This document shows positions 54,697 through 63,750 of a DNA stretch of 64,000 bases, piece after piece. The notes below the pieces were generated by a model. That model was not told the DNA's origin, searched no databases, and was given only the letters and a program-made list of their open reading frames with translations. This DNA is from Rhodobacter sp. (GTDB lineage Bacteria; Pseudomonadota; Alphaproteobacteria; Rhodobacterales; Rhodobacteraceae), in the NCBI GenBank assembly GCA_020250125.1, contig JADCEL010000038.1, positions 1-64,000 of the forward strand, written 5' to 3'. The position numbers and the translations under genes were made by a program. Position 1 is the stretch's first letter. Each line of letters starts with the position of its first letter.

Positions 54697-55735
54697 ACGG
54701 CGCGCCGATGTGTCGGTTCCGGCCCTGCTTGTCGCCCCCTTTGCCGCCATCCTTGTGTCGCTTGCGCTTTGCGCGGGGCTGATCGTGGCGGCGGGGGTCA
54801 GCCCGCTGACCGCCTATGCCGAGATGCTGCGCGGGGCCTATGGCTCCCGCCTGGCCGTCACCGAAACCTTCACCCGCGCCTCGCCGCTGATCCTGACCGG
54901 TCTTGCGGCGGCGGTCGCCTTTCGGGCGCGGCTGTGGAACATCGGCGGCGAGGGGCAGCTTTACATGGGGGCACTGGTTACGGCGGGTCTGGGGCACAGC
55001 ATGTTAAGCGGTCTGCCCGCCCCGCTGGCGGTGGCGCTGCTGATGACGGCCAGCATGGCCGCAGGTGCCGCGCTGCTGGCGGGACCGGCGCTGCTTCGGC
55101 TGCGCTTCGGCGTGGACGAGGTGGTGACCACGCTTTTGATGAATTTCATCGTCATCCTGTTCGTCGGTCTGATGGTGGAAGGCCCGCTGAAAGACCCCAT
55201 GGCTTTCGGCTGGCCGCAATCCGTTCCGGTGGCGGCGGGTCTGAGGCTGCCCGACCTGGTTCCCCGTTCGCGGCTGCATGTGGGCCTGCTGGTGGCATTG
55301 CTGGCGGTGGCCGTGGTTTGGGTCGTGCAGATGCGCACGGTCTTCGGCGCCGAAAGCCGTGCGGCCGGGCTCAATCCCCGCGCGGCGGCCTTTGCGGGGG
55401 TGCCCATGGGCCGGACGCTGATGCTGGTTGCCTGCCTGTCGGGCGGCCTGGCGGGGCTGGCCGGATCGATCGAGGTGCTGGGCCCGACGGGGTATGTCAC
55501 CACCAACCTGTCACCGGGCTTCGGTTATGCGGGTATTGTGGTGGCCATGCTGGCAGCGCTGCATCCCGTGGGGGTGGTGGGTGCCGCCGTTTTCGTGGCG
55601 ACGGTCTTTGTCGGGGCCGATGCCATGAGCCGGGCCACCGGGGTTCCCAGCTTCATCGCAGATGTCATCATGTCGGTATCGCTGCTGGCGATGCTGACGG
55701 CCCTGCTGTTCACGACATACCGGGTGCGCAGATGA
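54686..55735 (+). CDS. Nucleoside-type ABC importer permease 1 (YufP-like)
   Basis: 349 residues with about eight to nine helices. AFRARLWNIGGEGQLYMGAL and RLRFGVDEVVTTLLMNFI are characteristic of BMP-associated permeases, as is SPGFGYAGIVVAMLAALHPVGV. It overlaps the ATPase by 11 bases and the second permease by four. Confidence 0.9.
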   Translation: MRFERRADVSVPALLVAPFAAILVSLALCAGLIVAAGVSPLTAYAEMLRGAYGSRLAVTETFTRASPLILTGLAAAVAFRARLWNIGGEGQLYMGALVTAGLGHSMLSGLPAPLAVALLMTASMAAGAALLAGPALLRLRFGVDEVVTTLLMNFIVILFVGLMVEGPLKDPMAFGWPQSVPVAAGLRLPDLVPRSRLHVGLLVALLAVAVVWVVQMRTVFGAESRAAGLNPRAAAFAGVPMGRTLMLVACLSGGLAGLAGSIEVLGPTGYVTTNLSPGFGYAGIVVAMLAALHPVGVVGAAVFVATVFVGADAMSRATGVPSFIADVIMSVSLLAMLTALLFTTYRVRR

Positions 55736-56673
55736 GCGAAGCGATCGAGATTCTGACAAGCGCAAGCCTGTGGGCCGCTGTCCTGCGGATTGCCACCCCT
55801 TTGATCTTCGGGGTTCTGGGTGCCCTGCTGTGCGAAAGGGCAGGGGTGCTGAACCTTGGAATCGAAGGCATCATGACGGCGGGTGCCATGGTGGGCTGGC
55901 TGGCCGTCTATTGGGGCGCAGACCTGTGGACCGGCCTGCTGCTGGCGGTGATGGCCGGAATGCTGGCCGGGCTTCTGCATGGGCTGCTGACGGTGACTCT
56001 GGGGTTGTCGCAGCATGTGTCGGGTTTGGGGATTACCCTGTTTGCATCCGCGCTGTCCTATTACCTTTACCGTCTCTGGGTTGAAGTGGGCGATCTGCCC
56101 CCGACGATCACGGCCTTTACGCCGCTGCACATTCCGGCCTTGTCCGATCTGCCGTTTGTGGGCGAAGTGCTGTTTTCGCAGATGGCCCCCACCTACCTTG
56201 CGCTTGTGTCCGTCGGGGTTGTGGCCTGGGTTCTGGCGCGCACGCCCCTTGGCCTGGCCCTGCGGATGACGGGGGAAAACCCCCATGCCGTCGAGGCACA
56301 GGGCCTTAATCCCCTTGCTTTGCGCATCGGTGCGGTGGTTGCAGGCTCTGGCCTGATGGCGCTGGGCGGGGCCTTTCTGACCATGGCCACCTTCAACAGC
56401 TTCTTCCCCTCTCTGGTGCAGGGCCGGGGCTGGATCTGCATAGCCTTGGTGATCTTTGCATCGTGGCGGCCCGGAAAGGCGCTTTTGGGGGCTTTGCTGT
56501 TTGCGTTTTTCGACGCTTTCCAGTTGCGACTGCAAACCGTCGTCGACGGGGTGCCTTATCAGCTGTTCCTGATGGCGCCTTTCGTCCTGTCGATTGTGGC
56601 GCTTGTTCTGGTCGCAAGACGCGCCCGGGTTCCCGAGGCGCTGATGCAGCCCTACAGGCGGGGCGAGCGCTGA
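55732..56673 (+). CDS. Nucleoside-type ABC importer permease 2 (YufQ-like)
   Basis: 313 residues with about eight helices. TPLIFGVLGALLCERAGVLNLGIEGIM is the family hallmark and RMTGENPHAVEAQGLNPLALR is the conserved cytoplasmic loop. The start ATG 55732 lies in the stop of the preceding permease; the longer frame opening at 54769 is out-of-phase overlap. It closes the importer set of binding protein, ATPase and two permeases. Confidence 0.9.
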   Translation: MSEAIEILTSASLWAAVLRIATPLIFGVLGALLCERAGVLNLGIEGIMTAGAMVGWLAVYWGADLWTGLLLAVMAGMLAGLLHGLLTVTLGLSQHVSGLGITLFASALSYYLYRLWVEVGDLPPTITAFTPLHIPALSDLPFVGEVLFSQMAPTYLALVSVGVVAWVLARTPLGLALRMTGENPHAVEAQGLNPLALRIGAVVAGSGLMALGGAFLTMATFNSFFPSLVQGRGWICIALVIFASWRPGKALLGALLFAFFDAFQLRLQTVVDGVPYQLFLMAPFVLSIVALVLVARRARVPEALMQPYRRGER

Positions 56674-56734
56674 TGGCGCGTCCCGCCAGCCCGGCGGCGA
56701 TGACCGCGCAGGCCATGCCAGCCGCATCGCTGAT

Positions 56735-56768
56735 CCTGCCCCTTGCCTGTTTGACAAAGGGGGGCAGG
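56735..56768 (+). terminator. Candidate stem-loop after the nucleoside transporter
   Basis: CCTGCCCCTT (56735-56744) pairs with AAGGGGGGCAGG (56757-56768) with a two-base bulge, 60 bp after the permease stop and before cmk. An A7 run follows shortly. It could terminate the transporter transcript so that cmk is read separately, but there is no T-tract on the plus strand. Confidence 0.4.
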
Positions 56769-56811
56769 GTCAGGCAAAAAAACCTGCCGGCACAAGGCGG
56801 CGGGGGCGGGC

Positions 56812-57411
56812 GTGATCTTTACCGTGGCAATCGACGGGCCTGCGGCGGCAGGCAAGGGCACGATCAGCCGTGCCGTGGCCGCGCATTTCGGCTTTGCGCA
56901 TCTTGACACCGGGTTGCTGTACCGCGCCGTTGCGGCCAGGGGCGGTGATCCGGTTGCGGCGGCGCAGGCGCTTTCACCCGAAGATCTGGCCCGCCCCGGC
57001 CTGCGATCCCTGGAAGCGGGGGCGGCGGCCAGCCGCGTTGCCGCGATTCCGGCGGTGCGCGCGGCGCTGGCCCGGTTCCAGCGCCGCTTTGCCCGTGCCG
57101 AAGGCGGCGCGGTGCTGGACGGGCGCGATATCGGCACCGTGATCTGCCCCGAGGCCGAGGTGAAGCTTTATGTCACCGCCACACCGGAGGTCCGCGCCCG
57201 CCGCCGCTGGCTGGAACTGGGCGGGGACGAGGCGCAGGTTCTGGCCGAGGTGATGGCGCGCGACGCCCGCGACATGGGCCGCGCCACATCGCCGCTGCGC
57301 AAGGCGACGGATGCCGAGGTGATCGACACATCCGATCTTTCGGCAGAGGCCGCCGTGGCCCGTGCCATCGGCATTGTCCGCGACAGCCTGGCAAAGTCGC
57401 GCATCGCGTGA
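56812..57411 (+). CDS. cmk: Cytidylate kinase
   Basis: 199 residues (E. coli Cmk is about 227). It phosphorylates CMP and dCMP with ATP. The Walker A is [48 protein letters not shown] and the LID-region RARRRWLEL match Cmk. It starts at GTG 56812. It is usually found next to aroA and rpsA; here it stands alone behind a nucleobase-type importer. It may be a relocated or second copy. Confidence 0.88.
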   Translation: MIFTVAIDGPAAAGKGTISRAVAAHFGFAHLDTGLLYRAVAARGGDPVAAAQALSPEDLARPGLRSLEAGAAASRVAAIPAVRAALARFQRRFARAEGGAVLDGRDIGTVICPEAEVKLYVTATPEVRARRRWLELGGDEAQVLAEVMARDARDMGRATSPLRKATDAEVIDTSDLSAEAAVARAIGIVRDSLAKSRIA

Positions 57412-57514
57412 AGGACCGTGCCCGGCTTCAGCCGAAACCCGCGCATGGCGGAAGCAACACCGGCACAGGCCGGACAGGCAGCGGCACACGCGCCCCATCC
57501 ACGGGACCAAACAG

Positions 57515-58450
57515 CTATATGCTGGCTGTGATGAAGTCCGGCATGATCCCTGATGCCGAAATGAACGGTGCCGGATCGCGCCCTGCGAAAAGCCCGTGGT
57601 CGGTGACCAGAACGCTGCGGCACCCGGCGGCGGCACCGCCCAGCACATCGGTGTGCAGGGTGTCGCCCACCATCGCCAGCCGTTCCGGCACAAGGCCCGT
57701 GCGCGCGATGCCTTCGGCAAAAGCCTCGGGGAAGGGTTTGCCGAACCAGTGTGCCCCGATCTTCAGCCGGTCTACAAGATCATGGCCGAAAAGGCCCGGC
57801 TCCAGTGTCAGGCCGCCTTCGCGCGGGGCGACCAGATCAGGATTGGCAATCACAAGGGGGCGGGGTTTGTGCTGCAACGCGGTCTCGAGCTGGCGTTGCA
57901 GCACGGGCGACCAGCGCGCCGTGGACAGAAAAAGAACAGCATCCGCATCCCGAAACGCACGCGGATCAGACGCCGCATCCAGCACCCTTGCCGGGATGTC
58001 GGCAAAGGTATCACCCGCCGCAGAAATCGCGGCCCAGGTGGCACCCGGCGCAATTCCTTCCAGCCTGGCAACGGCGACATCGCGCGACGCGACAACTTCG
58101 TCAGCGGTGAAGTCAAAGCCAAGCCGGTGATACTTGGCCAGAAGCTGTGCCCTTGTATAGCTTGCGGCATTCGTCAGGACGACCAGCTTCTTGCCCCGCG
58201 CGCGCAGGCTGGCCAGCCGGGCTATTGCCCCGGGGATCGCCGTTTCGCCCACATTCAGCACGCCAAAGGCATCCAGCAGGAAGCCGTCAACACGGTCTGC
58301 CACCTCTTCCAGCGATGTCACCTGCACCGATTGTGCCGCAAAGCGCGCCATGGGCAGACGCGGGCGGATCGCCTCATACCGCGCGAAGGCGGCTTTGGCA
58401 TCTGACAGGATGCCAGAGGGCTGAGCATTCAGCGAAAGCCCGTCAGACAC
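57515..58450 (-). CDS. HAD-superfamily class IIA phosphatase
   Basis: 311 residues with a NagD-like layout. Motif I is FLLDAFGVL with the nucleophile Asp; the usual second Asp (DxD) is Phe. Motif II is VVLTNAAS, and motifs III/IV are FGKPFPEAF and MVGDTLHTDVLGGAAAG. The Asp to Phe/Trp change at +2 is seen in a subgroup of alphaproteobacterial class IIA proteins, so activity may persist. It probably removes phosphate from a sugar or glycerol phosphate made in this operon. It overlaps the SDR gene by eight bases. Confidence 0.82.
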   Translation of the reverse strand: MSDGLSLNAQPSGILSDAKAAFARYEAIRPRLPMARFAAQSVQVTSLEEVADRVDGFLLDAFGVLNVGETAIPGAIARLASLRARGKKLVVLTNAASYTRAQLLAKYHRLGFDFTADEVVASRDVAVARLEGIAPGATWAAISAAGDTFADIPARVLDAASDPRAFRDADAVLFLSTARWSPVLQRQLETALQHKPRPLVIANPDLVAPREGGLTLEPGLFGHDLVDRLKIGAHWFGKPFPEAFAEGIARTGLVPERLAMVGDTLHTDVLGGAAAGCRSVLVTDHGLFAGRDPAPFISASGIMPDFITASI

Positions 58451-59210
58451 TTGTGAAGCCGCCTTCGACCATCAGAAGCGCGCCGTTCACCATGGCCGAG
58501 GCATCACAGGCAAGGTAAAGCGCGGCATCAGCCACCTCGACCGGTTCGGCAAAGCGGCGGGCGGGGGTGGCGTTGCGAAAGGGGTCGCCCTTTTCGGGCT
58601 TGCCCCAGACCGTCCTGCCCATCGGCGTCATGACCACGGTCGGGCAGATCGCATTCACCTGCACATTGTGCCGCGCCCATTCGGCGCAAAGCGATTTGGT
58701 CAGCGCGTTCAGCCCGCCCTTGGAGGCGGCATAGGCCGCGTGGTCATCCAGCGCGATCACGCCGGTCTGGCTGCTGATGTTGATGATCTTGCCCCATCGC
58801 TGGGCGATCATTGCCGGTGCCAGGGTGCGGGCCGTCAGAAAGGGGGCGCGCAGGTTCACGGCCATCATCCGGTCCCAGTCTTCGGTCCGGAAATCGACCG
58901 CAGGCGCGACATGGGCTATTCCGGCGGAATTCACCAGGATGTCGATCGTGCCCCATTCCCTCAAGGCCTGTTCGCAGGCCGATACAGGTTCGGTCTGGCT
59001 TGCCATTTCGGCTGTCAGGGTCAGGCAGCGGCGGCCAAGGGCGCGCACCGTCTGTGCCGTGGCGGCAAGGTCTGCCGGATCGCGCCCCAGGGCCACGATA
59101 TCCGCCCCGGCGTCGGCAAAGACCGCGCAGATTTCCGCCCCGATCCCTTTCGAGGCCCCGGTGACAAGCGCCTTGCGGCCCCTGAGCGAAAAGCGGTCCT
59201 GCCAGGACAT
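58443..59210 (-). CDS. Short-chain dehydrogenase/reductase
   Basis: 255 residues. The NAD(P) motif is VTGASKGIGAE; NSAG, the catalytic Ser (INISSQTG) and YAASK (Tyr-x3-Lys) are all present. It resembles gluconate 5-dehydrogenase or polyol dehydrogenase SDRs. ATG 59210 (MSWQDRFSL) is chosen; the upstream frame lacks similarity. It would oxidise or reduce a polyol or keto sugar in the pathway with its HAD, SIS and G1PDH-like neighbours. Confidence 0.9.
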   Translation of the reverse strand: MSWQDRFSLRGRKALVTGASKGIGAEICAVFADAGADIVALGRDPADLAATAQTVRALGRRCLTLTAEMASQTEPVSACEQALREWGTIDILVNSAGIAHVAPAVDFRTEDWDRMMAVNLRAPFLTARTLAPAMIAQRWGKIINISSQTGVIALDDHAAYAASKGGLNALTKSLCAEWARHNVQVNAICPTVVMTPMGRTVWGKPEKGDPFRNATPARRFAEPVEVADAALYLACDASAMVNGALLMVEGGFTSV

Positions 59211-59214
59211 GGGC

Positions 59215-59775
59215 CTACTCCAGATTGGTGTGACGCGCGCGCATCGCGTCGGGCGGCACGCCAAGATGATCGCGCAGCCCCAGGATCAGAAGCTCGAAGG
59301 CCAGATATTGCGCGCCCTCAAAAAGCGACCCCATCGGCAGAACAGAACTGGCCGCCATGCCCTGATCGCTTGCCATGGTCTGGGCCGGAATGTGCAGGAC
59401 AAGGTCGGCGGATTGCGGTGCCATGCCCTGCGGCTGGGCGGTAACACAGGCGACGCGGGCACCCGCCGCACGCGCCACACCGATCAATCCGTTGACGGTC
59501 GAAAAACTGCCGGGTCCTGCACTGACCAGCAGAAGGTCGCCGGTCCCGACCGGCGGGCAAGACATGTCGCCCACCACATGCGCATCCAGCCCGATGTGGT
59601 AAAGCCGCATCGCCAGCGCCCGCATCATCAGCCCTTCGCGCCCGACACCGTAACAGACGACACGGGATGCGCGTGCCAGTTCCGCAATCATCGCCTGCAT
59701 CATGTCCGGGTCCATCGCAGCCACGGCCGCGCGAATCTCTTCCGCCGCACGGGCGGCCTGATCGGCAAATGTCAT
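59215..59775 (-). CDS. SIS-domain sugar-phosphate isomerase, 6-phospho-3-hexuloisomerase-like
   Basis: 186 residues, the usual length of HxlB-type isomerases. [24 protein letters not shown] and [17 protein letters not shown] form the SIS sugar-phosphate site. HxlB normally works with hexulose-phosphate synthase, but no such gene is in the window, so it probably isomerises another ketose phosphate. The ATG overlaps the stop of the G1PDH-like gene. Confidence 0.82.
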   Translation of the reverse strand: MTFADQAARAAEEIRAAVAAMDPDMMQAMIAELARASRVVCYGVGREGLMMRALAMRLYHIGLDAHVVGDMSCPPVGTGDLLLVSAGPGSFSTVNGLIGVARAAGARVACVTAQPQGMAPQSADLVLHIPAQTMASDQGMAASSVLPMGSLFEGAQYLAFELLILGLRDHLGVPPDAMRARHTNLE

Positions 59776-61109
59776 GTTCCCACCCGCCGTACAGATGCTG
59801 CCCCGGATGCCGCCAGGGCCGCCTTGTGCAAAAGGCCGCATTCATCCAGCAGGTCCAGCACGGTGTAGCGGCTGCGCAGGAAGCGGGCCTTCATGATGGA
59901 CCGGTACAGATAGCCCTCGTCCACACCGATCTCGGCACCCGAAGACGGTGCCCCGGCGCGGGCAAGATGGTCAGCCATCCTGTCGGCTGTCCAAAGCCGG
60001 CCCCGCAGGCGGGCTGAAAGCTGGGGCCAGACCTTTTGCAGCCGGGTCAGGCGCGCCGCCATCGCCGGACCTTCGATGTGTTTCAGGCGGGTCTCGACAA
60101 TGGCGCGGTCTGCAATCTCTCCCGGCCCGAACAGCCGGCGGATCTCGTCTTCTTTCGCGGCCAGCGTCACGCCCGGCGCGCGCGCGGGATCGATGGAAAG
60201 ACGGTCCCGCGACAGCAGCCAGTCGTACATCCGCAATGTGGCCACCGTGCCCACGGCGACGCAGGCCCCATGGCTGACCCGCTCGGCCCCGAAGTGCAGA
60301 TCATCCATTTCCCACAGATGCGCGATCTGGTGATCGGCACCCGACGCAGGGCGGGACGAGCCATGGGCCTCCATCGCAAGGCCGACCAGCGTCAGGCCAA
60401 GGAACAGACCTTCGACGGCGCTGCGATCGCCCGCCGCGATCAGGTCGGGCTGCGACAGCCACCCTGCCAGCCCGTCCTGAACCATTGGCCAGGCAACATC
60501 ATCGATGGCCTCGATCCCAAGCGCATCGGCTATCATCCAGTCGCCGCCCGCCGGCACCTTGCCGGCAAGATCGCCATAGCCCCACCCCGTCATTTCCGCA
60601 GGGGCGGCGGCAATCACGTCCAGATCGGCCAAGAGGACCCTGGCGGGGCGGCAGGGGATGGTCTTCTTGAAGCCCTTCTCTGACAGGGGCGCCCCGGCCG
60701 AGGTATAGCCATCCATGCTGGCCGCTGTTGCGACGCACATATAGGGGATGCCAAGGGTGAAGGCGGCGTGCTTTACCACATCATTCATCACGCCCGAACC
60801 GATGCTGACCGGCGTTTCACCCGGTTGCAGGACAGCGCGCAGGCGGCCGGCAAGATCGACGGTCGGCTTCGGGCGCGGCCGGGCCGGAATGATATGACGG
60901 CGCGACACAATCCCGGCATCGGCCAACACGGCCTCGACCTGCGGGCCTGCGGCGGCCCAGCCGCGCTCATCGGCCATCAGGACGGCCGGCCCGGTGAAGT
61001 GACGGCCGTAGACGGCACCCGCTTCGGCCAGAACACCGCGCCCGACGCGCACTTCGGCCACATTGGCCGAACGGGCCACAGCCCGCCCAAGCACATCTTG
61101 CTGCGTCAT
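59772..61109 (-). CDS. sn-Glycerol-1-phosphate dehydrogenase-like (AraM/EgsA family)
   Basis: 445 residues. [16 protein letters not shown] is the NAD-binding glycine region and [18 protein letters not shown] contacts substrate. The metal ligands fit Asp in GYGDLAGK plus His in [12 protein letters not shown] and RVSHG. Bacterial AraM enzymes reduce dihydroxyacetone phosphate to glycerol-1-phosphate. Here the gene is fused by overlap into a sugar-import operon, so it may act catabolically on a polyol phosphate instead. Known AraM proteins are about 400 residues, so this one is slightly long. Confidence 0.82.
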   Translation of the reverse strand: MTQQDVLGRAVARSANVAEVRVGRGVLAEAGAVYGRHFTGPAVLMADERGWAAAGPQVEAVLADAGIVSRRHIIPARPRPKPTVDLAGRLRAVLQPGETPVSIGSGVMNDVVKHAAFTLGIPYMCVATAASMDGYTSAGAPLSEKGFKKTIPCRPARVLLADLDVIAAAPAEMTGWGYGDLAGKVPAGGDWMIADALGIEAIDDVAWPMVQDGLAGWLSQPDLIAAGDRSAVEGLFLGLTLVGLAMEAHGSSRPASGADHQIAHLWEMDDLHFGAERVSHGACVAVGTVATLRMYDWLLSRDRLSIDPARAPGVTLAAKEDEIRRLFGPGEIADRAIVETRLKHIEGPAMAARLTRLQKVWPQLSARLRGRLWTADRMADHLARAGAPSSGAEIGVDEGYLYRSIMKARFLRSRYTVLDLLDECGLLHKAALAASGAASVRRVGT

Positions 61110-62167
61110 GCCGCGACCCCCCCCGAGGCCAGCGTCCGCCCGTCGGGTGCAAAGTGGTGCTGGCGGGCAACCGGAAAGTCCAGCCCGACAACCGATCCGT
61201 GGTCCAGCGTGGTATTGCCGTCGGTCCGCACCACCAGGGTCTGCCCGTCCTGCAGGCGAACGTAAAGATATGCGTCCCCCCCCAGGGTTTCGCAGATCGA
61301 CACCGTTGCCTGAAGCTGCCCTGCCCCGGCGGGACGCAGGACCAGATGTTCCGGCCTGATACCCAGTTGTGCCGTTCCTTGCGGTGCCGCCCCCAGGGCA
61401 ACACCTTCGACCAGGGCCTGCCCGGCCTGCATCCGCACGGTCAGAAAGTTCATCGCCGGTGCCCCGATGAACCCGGCCACGAACTGGGTCGCGGGGCGGT
61501 TGTACAGGTCCATCGGCGCGCCCGCCTGTTCGATCCGGCCCGCGTTCAGCACGACAATCTTGTCGGCCATGGTCATCGCCTCGACCTGATCATGCGTCAC
61601 ATAGACCATGGTCGCCTTCAGATCCCGGTGCAGCGCCTCAAGTTCCACCCGCATCTGCACGCGCAGCTTGGCGTCAAGGTTCGACAGCGGTTCGTCAAAA
61701 AGGAACACCTTCGGCTCTTTCACGATGGCCCGCCCGATGGCCACGCGCTGGCGCTGCCCGCCTGACAGATGGGCGGGCTTGCGGTCAAGATAGGGTTCCA
61801 GCTGCAGGATGCGGGCCGCCTCTGCTATCCGGCGCTTGCGGTCAGCTTCGGGAAAGCCGTTGACCTTCATCCCGAAATCCATGTTCTGGCGCACCGTCAT
61901 GTGCGGGTAAAGCGCATAGGACTGGAACACCATGGCCACGTCCCGCTCTGACGGGGCCGCGCGTGTGACGTCCCGGTCGCCAATGTGAATTGATCCCTGC
62001 GAGATATCCTCCAGCCCCGCGATCGACCGCAACAGCGTGGACTTGCCGCAGCCCGACGGCCCGACAAAGACGGCAAATTCCCCATCGGCAATGGTCAGCG
62101 ACACCGAATGCAGCGCTTGCGCCGCCCCGTAAAACTTGTTCACGCCTGTCAGCCTGACCTCGGCCAT
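61106..62167 (-). CDS. ABC sugar importer ATPase (UgpC/MsmK type)
   Basis: 353 residues. Walker A is GPSGCGKST (38-46), the signature LSGGQRQRVAIGRAI and Walker B VFLFDEPLSNLDA, plus a C-terminal TOBE region. It is paralogous to the ATPase at 39393-40505. It presumably energises the binding protein and permeases encoded divergently from 62316. The G1PDH-like gene overlaps its stop by four bases. Confidence 0.93.
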   Translation of the reverse strand: MAEVRLTGVNKFYGAAQALHSVSLTIADGEFAVFVGPSGCGKSTLLRSIAGLEDISQGSIHIGDRDVTRAAPSERDVAMVFQSYALYPHMTVRQNMDFGMKVNGFPEADRKRRIAEAARILQLEPYLDRKPAHLSGGQRQRVAIGRAIVKEPKVFLFDEPLSNLDAKLRVQMRVELEALHRDLKATMVYVTHDQVEAMTMADKIVVLNAGRIEQAGAPMDLYNRPATQFVAGFIGAPAMNFLTVRMQAGQALVEGVALGAAPQGTAQLGIRPEHLVLRPAGAGQLQATVSICETLGGDAYLYVRLQDGQTLVVRTDGNTTLDHGSVVGLDFPVARQHHFAPDGRTLASGGVAA

Positions 62168-62243
62168 AGCGACCCTCTCTGTTGCGCCGCGCCTTGGCTC
62201 GGGTCGCGGCGGCTTCGAACTTTGTGGTTGACTCGATCCGGTC

Positions 62244-62295
62244 TTTATACATTTCTATGCACAGCGTTACAAATAGTTGTCAACTCGCAACGCTG
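62244..62295. promoter_or_regulatory. Divergent promoter region with dyad symmetry
   Basis: On the minus strand, TTGTAA (62267-62272) and TATAAA (62244-62249) are separated by exactly 17 bp, a good sigma70-type promoter for the ATPase-led operon. Overlapping it is a dyad: CAGCGTT (62262-62268) and AACGCTG (62289-62295) flank a central AGTTG-T-CAACT (62275-62285), with unequal spacers of 6 and 3. The dyad lies between the two divergent operons and is a plausible operator for an unseen regulator. The plus promoter is unclear. Confidence 0.55.
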
Positions 62296-62315
62296 ATCTC
62301 TAAGGGAGGAAAGAA

Positions 62316-63656
62316 ATGAAGCTCAAGTCGCATGTCAGCGCCATTGCGCTGACCGCCTCTGCCACGGCAGGGCTCGCCGGGGCGGCACAGGCCTGGACGC
62401 TGGAAGAAGCCGCCAAGCCCTATGCCGGAACCGAACTGGAAGTGCTGTTCCTGGACCGTCCGGGCTACAATGCCGCCATCAAGATGCTGCCGGAGTTCGA
62501 GGCGGCGACCGGGATCAAGGTCAACTACACCACCGTGCCTTACGAGAACGCGCTTGGCGAACAGGTGCGCGATTTTGTGGCCGGGGGTGACCTTGACATC
62601 GCGCTGATCGATCTGGTGTGGATGGGCAACTTTGCCGAGAACGGCTGGATCGTGCCGTCCGAAACCTTCATCAACAACCCCGCTCTGGCCGACCCCGCGC
62701 TTGACATGGCCGATTTCTTCCCGCTGGTGCTGGACGCCTTCGGGTCGTGGAACGGCGTGAACTACGGCCTGCCGTTCGACAACTATTCGGGCCTTCTGTT
62801 CTACAACAAGTGCCTGCTGGAGGAGGCCGGCTTCGACAAGCCGCCGGCAACCTGGCAGGAGGTGATGGATGTTTACGGCCCCGCCCTGACCAAGGACGGC
62901 AAGTTCGCCTATGCCTTGCAGTCCAAGCGCAACGAGACCCAGTCGGCCGACAGCTTTGCGCGGTTCCTGTGGCCCTTCGGCGGCAGCTTCCTGGACGCAG
63001 AGTTCAAGTCGAACCTGAACTCGCCGGAATCCCAGGCGGGGCTTCAGTTCCGTCAGGACCTGATGAAGTTCATGCCCGAAGGCATCGTCGCCTATGACCA
63101 TGCCGAAACCGTGAACGCCTTTGCCCAGGGCGATGTGGCGATGATCACCGAATGGTCGGCCTTCTATTCGACCGTGGTCAGCCCCGAGACGTCGAAAATC
63201 GCGGACTGCGTTGCAATCGCGCCGGAACCCACCGGGCCGGCAGGGCGCAAGCCCGCGCTTGGCGGCTTCTCGCTGGCGGTCGCAAACCAGGCGGACGAGG
63301 CCGAGAAGGCGGCGGCATGGCTGTTCATCCAGTGGGTGACGTCAAAGGCCAAGGCGGGCCAGTATCTGGAGATGGGCGGCGTTCCGGCCCGGCAGTCGGC
63401 CTATGCCGACCCGGCGCTGGCCGGGACCTACAAGTACATCCCGGCGCTGGTGGAAAGCTGGCAGGAAGGCGTGCCGGAGTTCCGTCCGCGCTTTGCCGAA
63501 TGGCCGGCGATCACCGAGATCGTGCAGGAATGGGGCACCAAGATCATGCTGGGCGAGGTCAGCATCGAGGAAGGTTCCAGGATGATCGGCGAAAAGATGG
63601 AGGCCGTTCTGGCCGAAGCCGGCTATTACGACGGCAAGAAGCCGCTGGCACAGTAA
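62316..63656 (+). CDS. Sugar/polyol ABC importer substrate-binding protein
   Basis: 446 residues. The signal peptide is about 1-25 (ending GAAQA). The mature family-1 binding protein has [56 protein letters not shown] and [16 protein letters not shown] 62316 follows AAGGGAGG. It resembles binding proteins of polyol/glycerol-phosphate CUT1 systems, but the ligand is not determined. A stem-loop follows before the permease. Confidence 0.92.
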   Translation: MKLKSHVSAIALTASATAGLAGAAQAWTLEEAAKPYAGTELEVLFLDRPGYNAAIKMLPEFEAATGIKVNYTTVPYENALGEQVRDFVAGGDLDIALIDLVWMGNFAENGWIVPSETFINNPALADPALDMADFFPLVLDAFGSWNGVNYGLPFDNYSGLLFYNKCLLEEAGFDKPPATWQEVMDVYGPALTKDGKFAYALQSKRNETQSADSFARFLWPFGGSFLDAEFKSNLNSPESQAGLQFRQDLMKFMPEGIVAYDHAETVNAFAQGDVAMITEWSAFYSTVVSPETSKIADCVAIAPEPTGPAGRKPALGGFSLAVANQADEAEKAAAWLFIQWVTSKAKAGQYLEMGGVPARQSAYADPALAGTYKYIPALVESWQEGVPEFRPRFAEWPAITEIVQEWGTKIMLGEVSIEEGSRMIGEKMEAVLAEAGYYDGKKPLAQ

Positions 63657-63692
63657 ACACTGCGTCCGACAGGCGTGCCGCAAGGCATGTCA

Positions 63693-63720
63693 AGGCCCCC
63701 GTCACCCGTGGCGGGGGCCT
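63693..63720 (+). other. Stem-loop between binding protein and permease genes
   Basis: AGGCCCCCG (63693-63701) pairs with CGGGGGCCT (63712-63720), with a small inner CAC/GTG stem. It lies 36 bp after the binding-protein stop and 30 bp before the permease start, without a T-tract. It parallels the hairpin at 42371-42399 and probably sets the ratio of binding-protein to permease mRNA. Confidence 0.6.
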
Positions 63721-63750
63721 GATCATCCTGAAGACCGAATCGGGGTTTCG

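Noticed and set aside
54769-56673. 634-codon frame covering both nucleoside permeases
   Set aside because: Its first 320 codons run out of phase through permease 1; only the part from ATG 55732 is real.
62228-62256. Plus-strand promoter TTGACT with TATACA or TATGCA before the binding-protein gene
   Set aside because: The spacers are 12 and 22 bp, outside the normal range; only the minus-strand pair with 17-bp spacing was kept.
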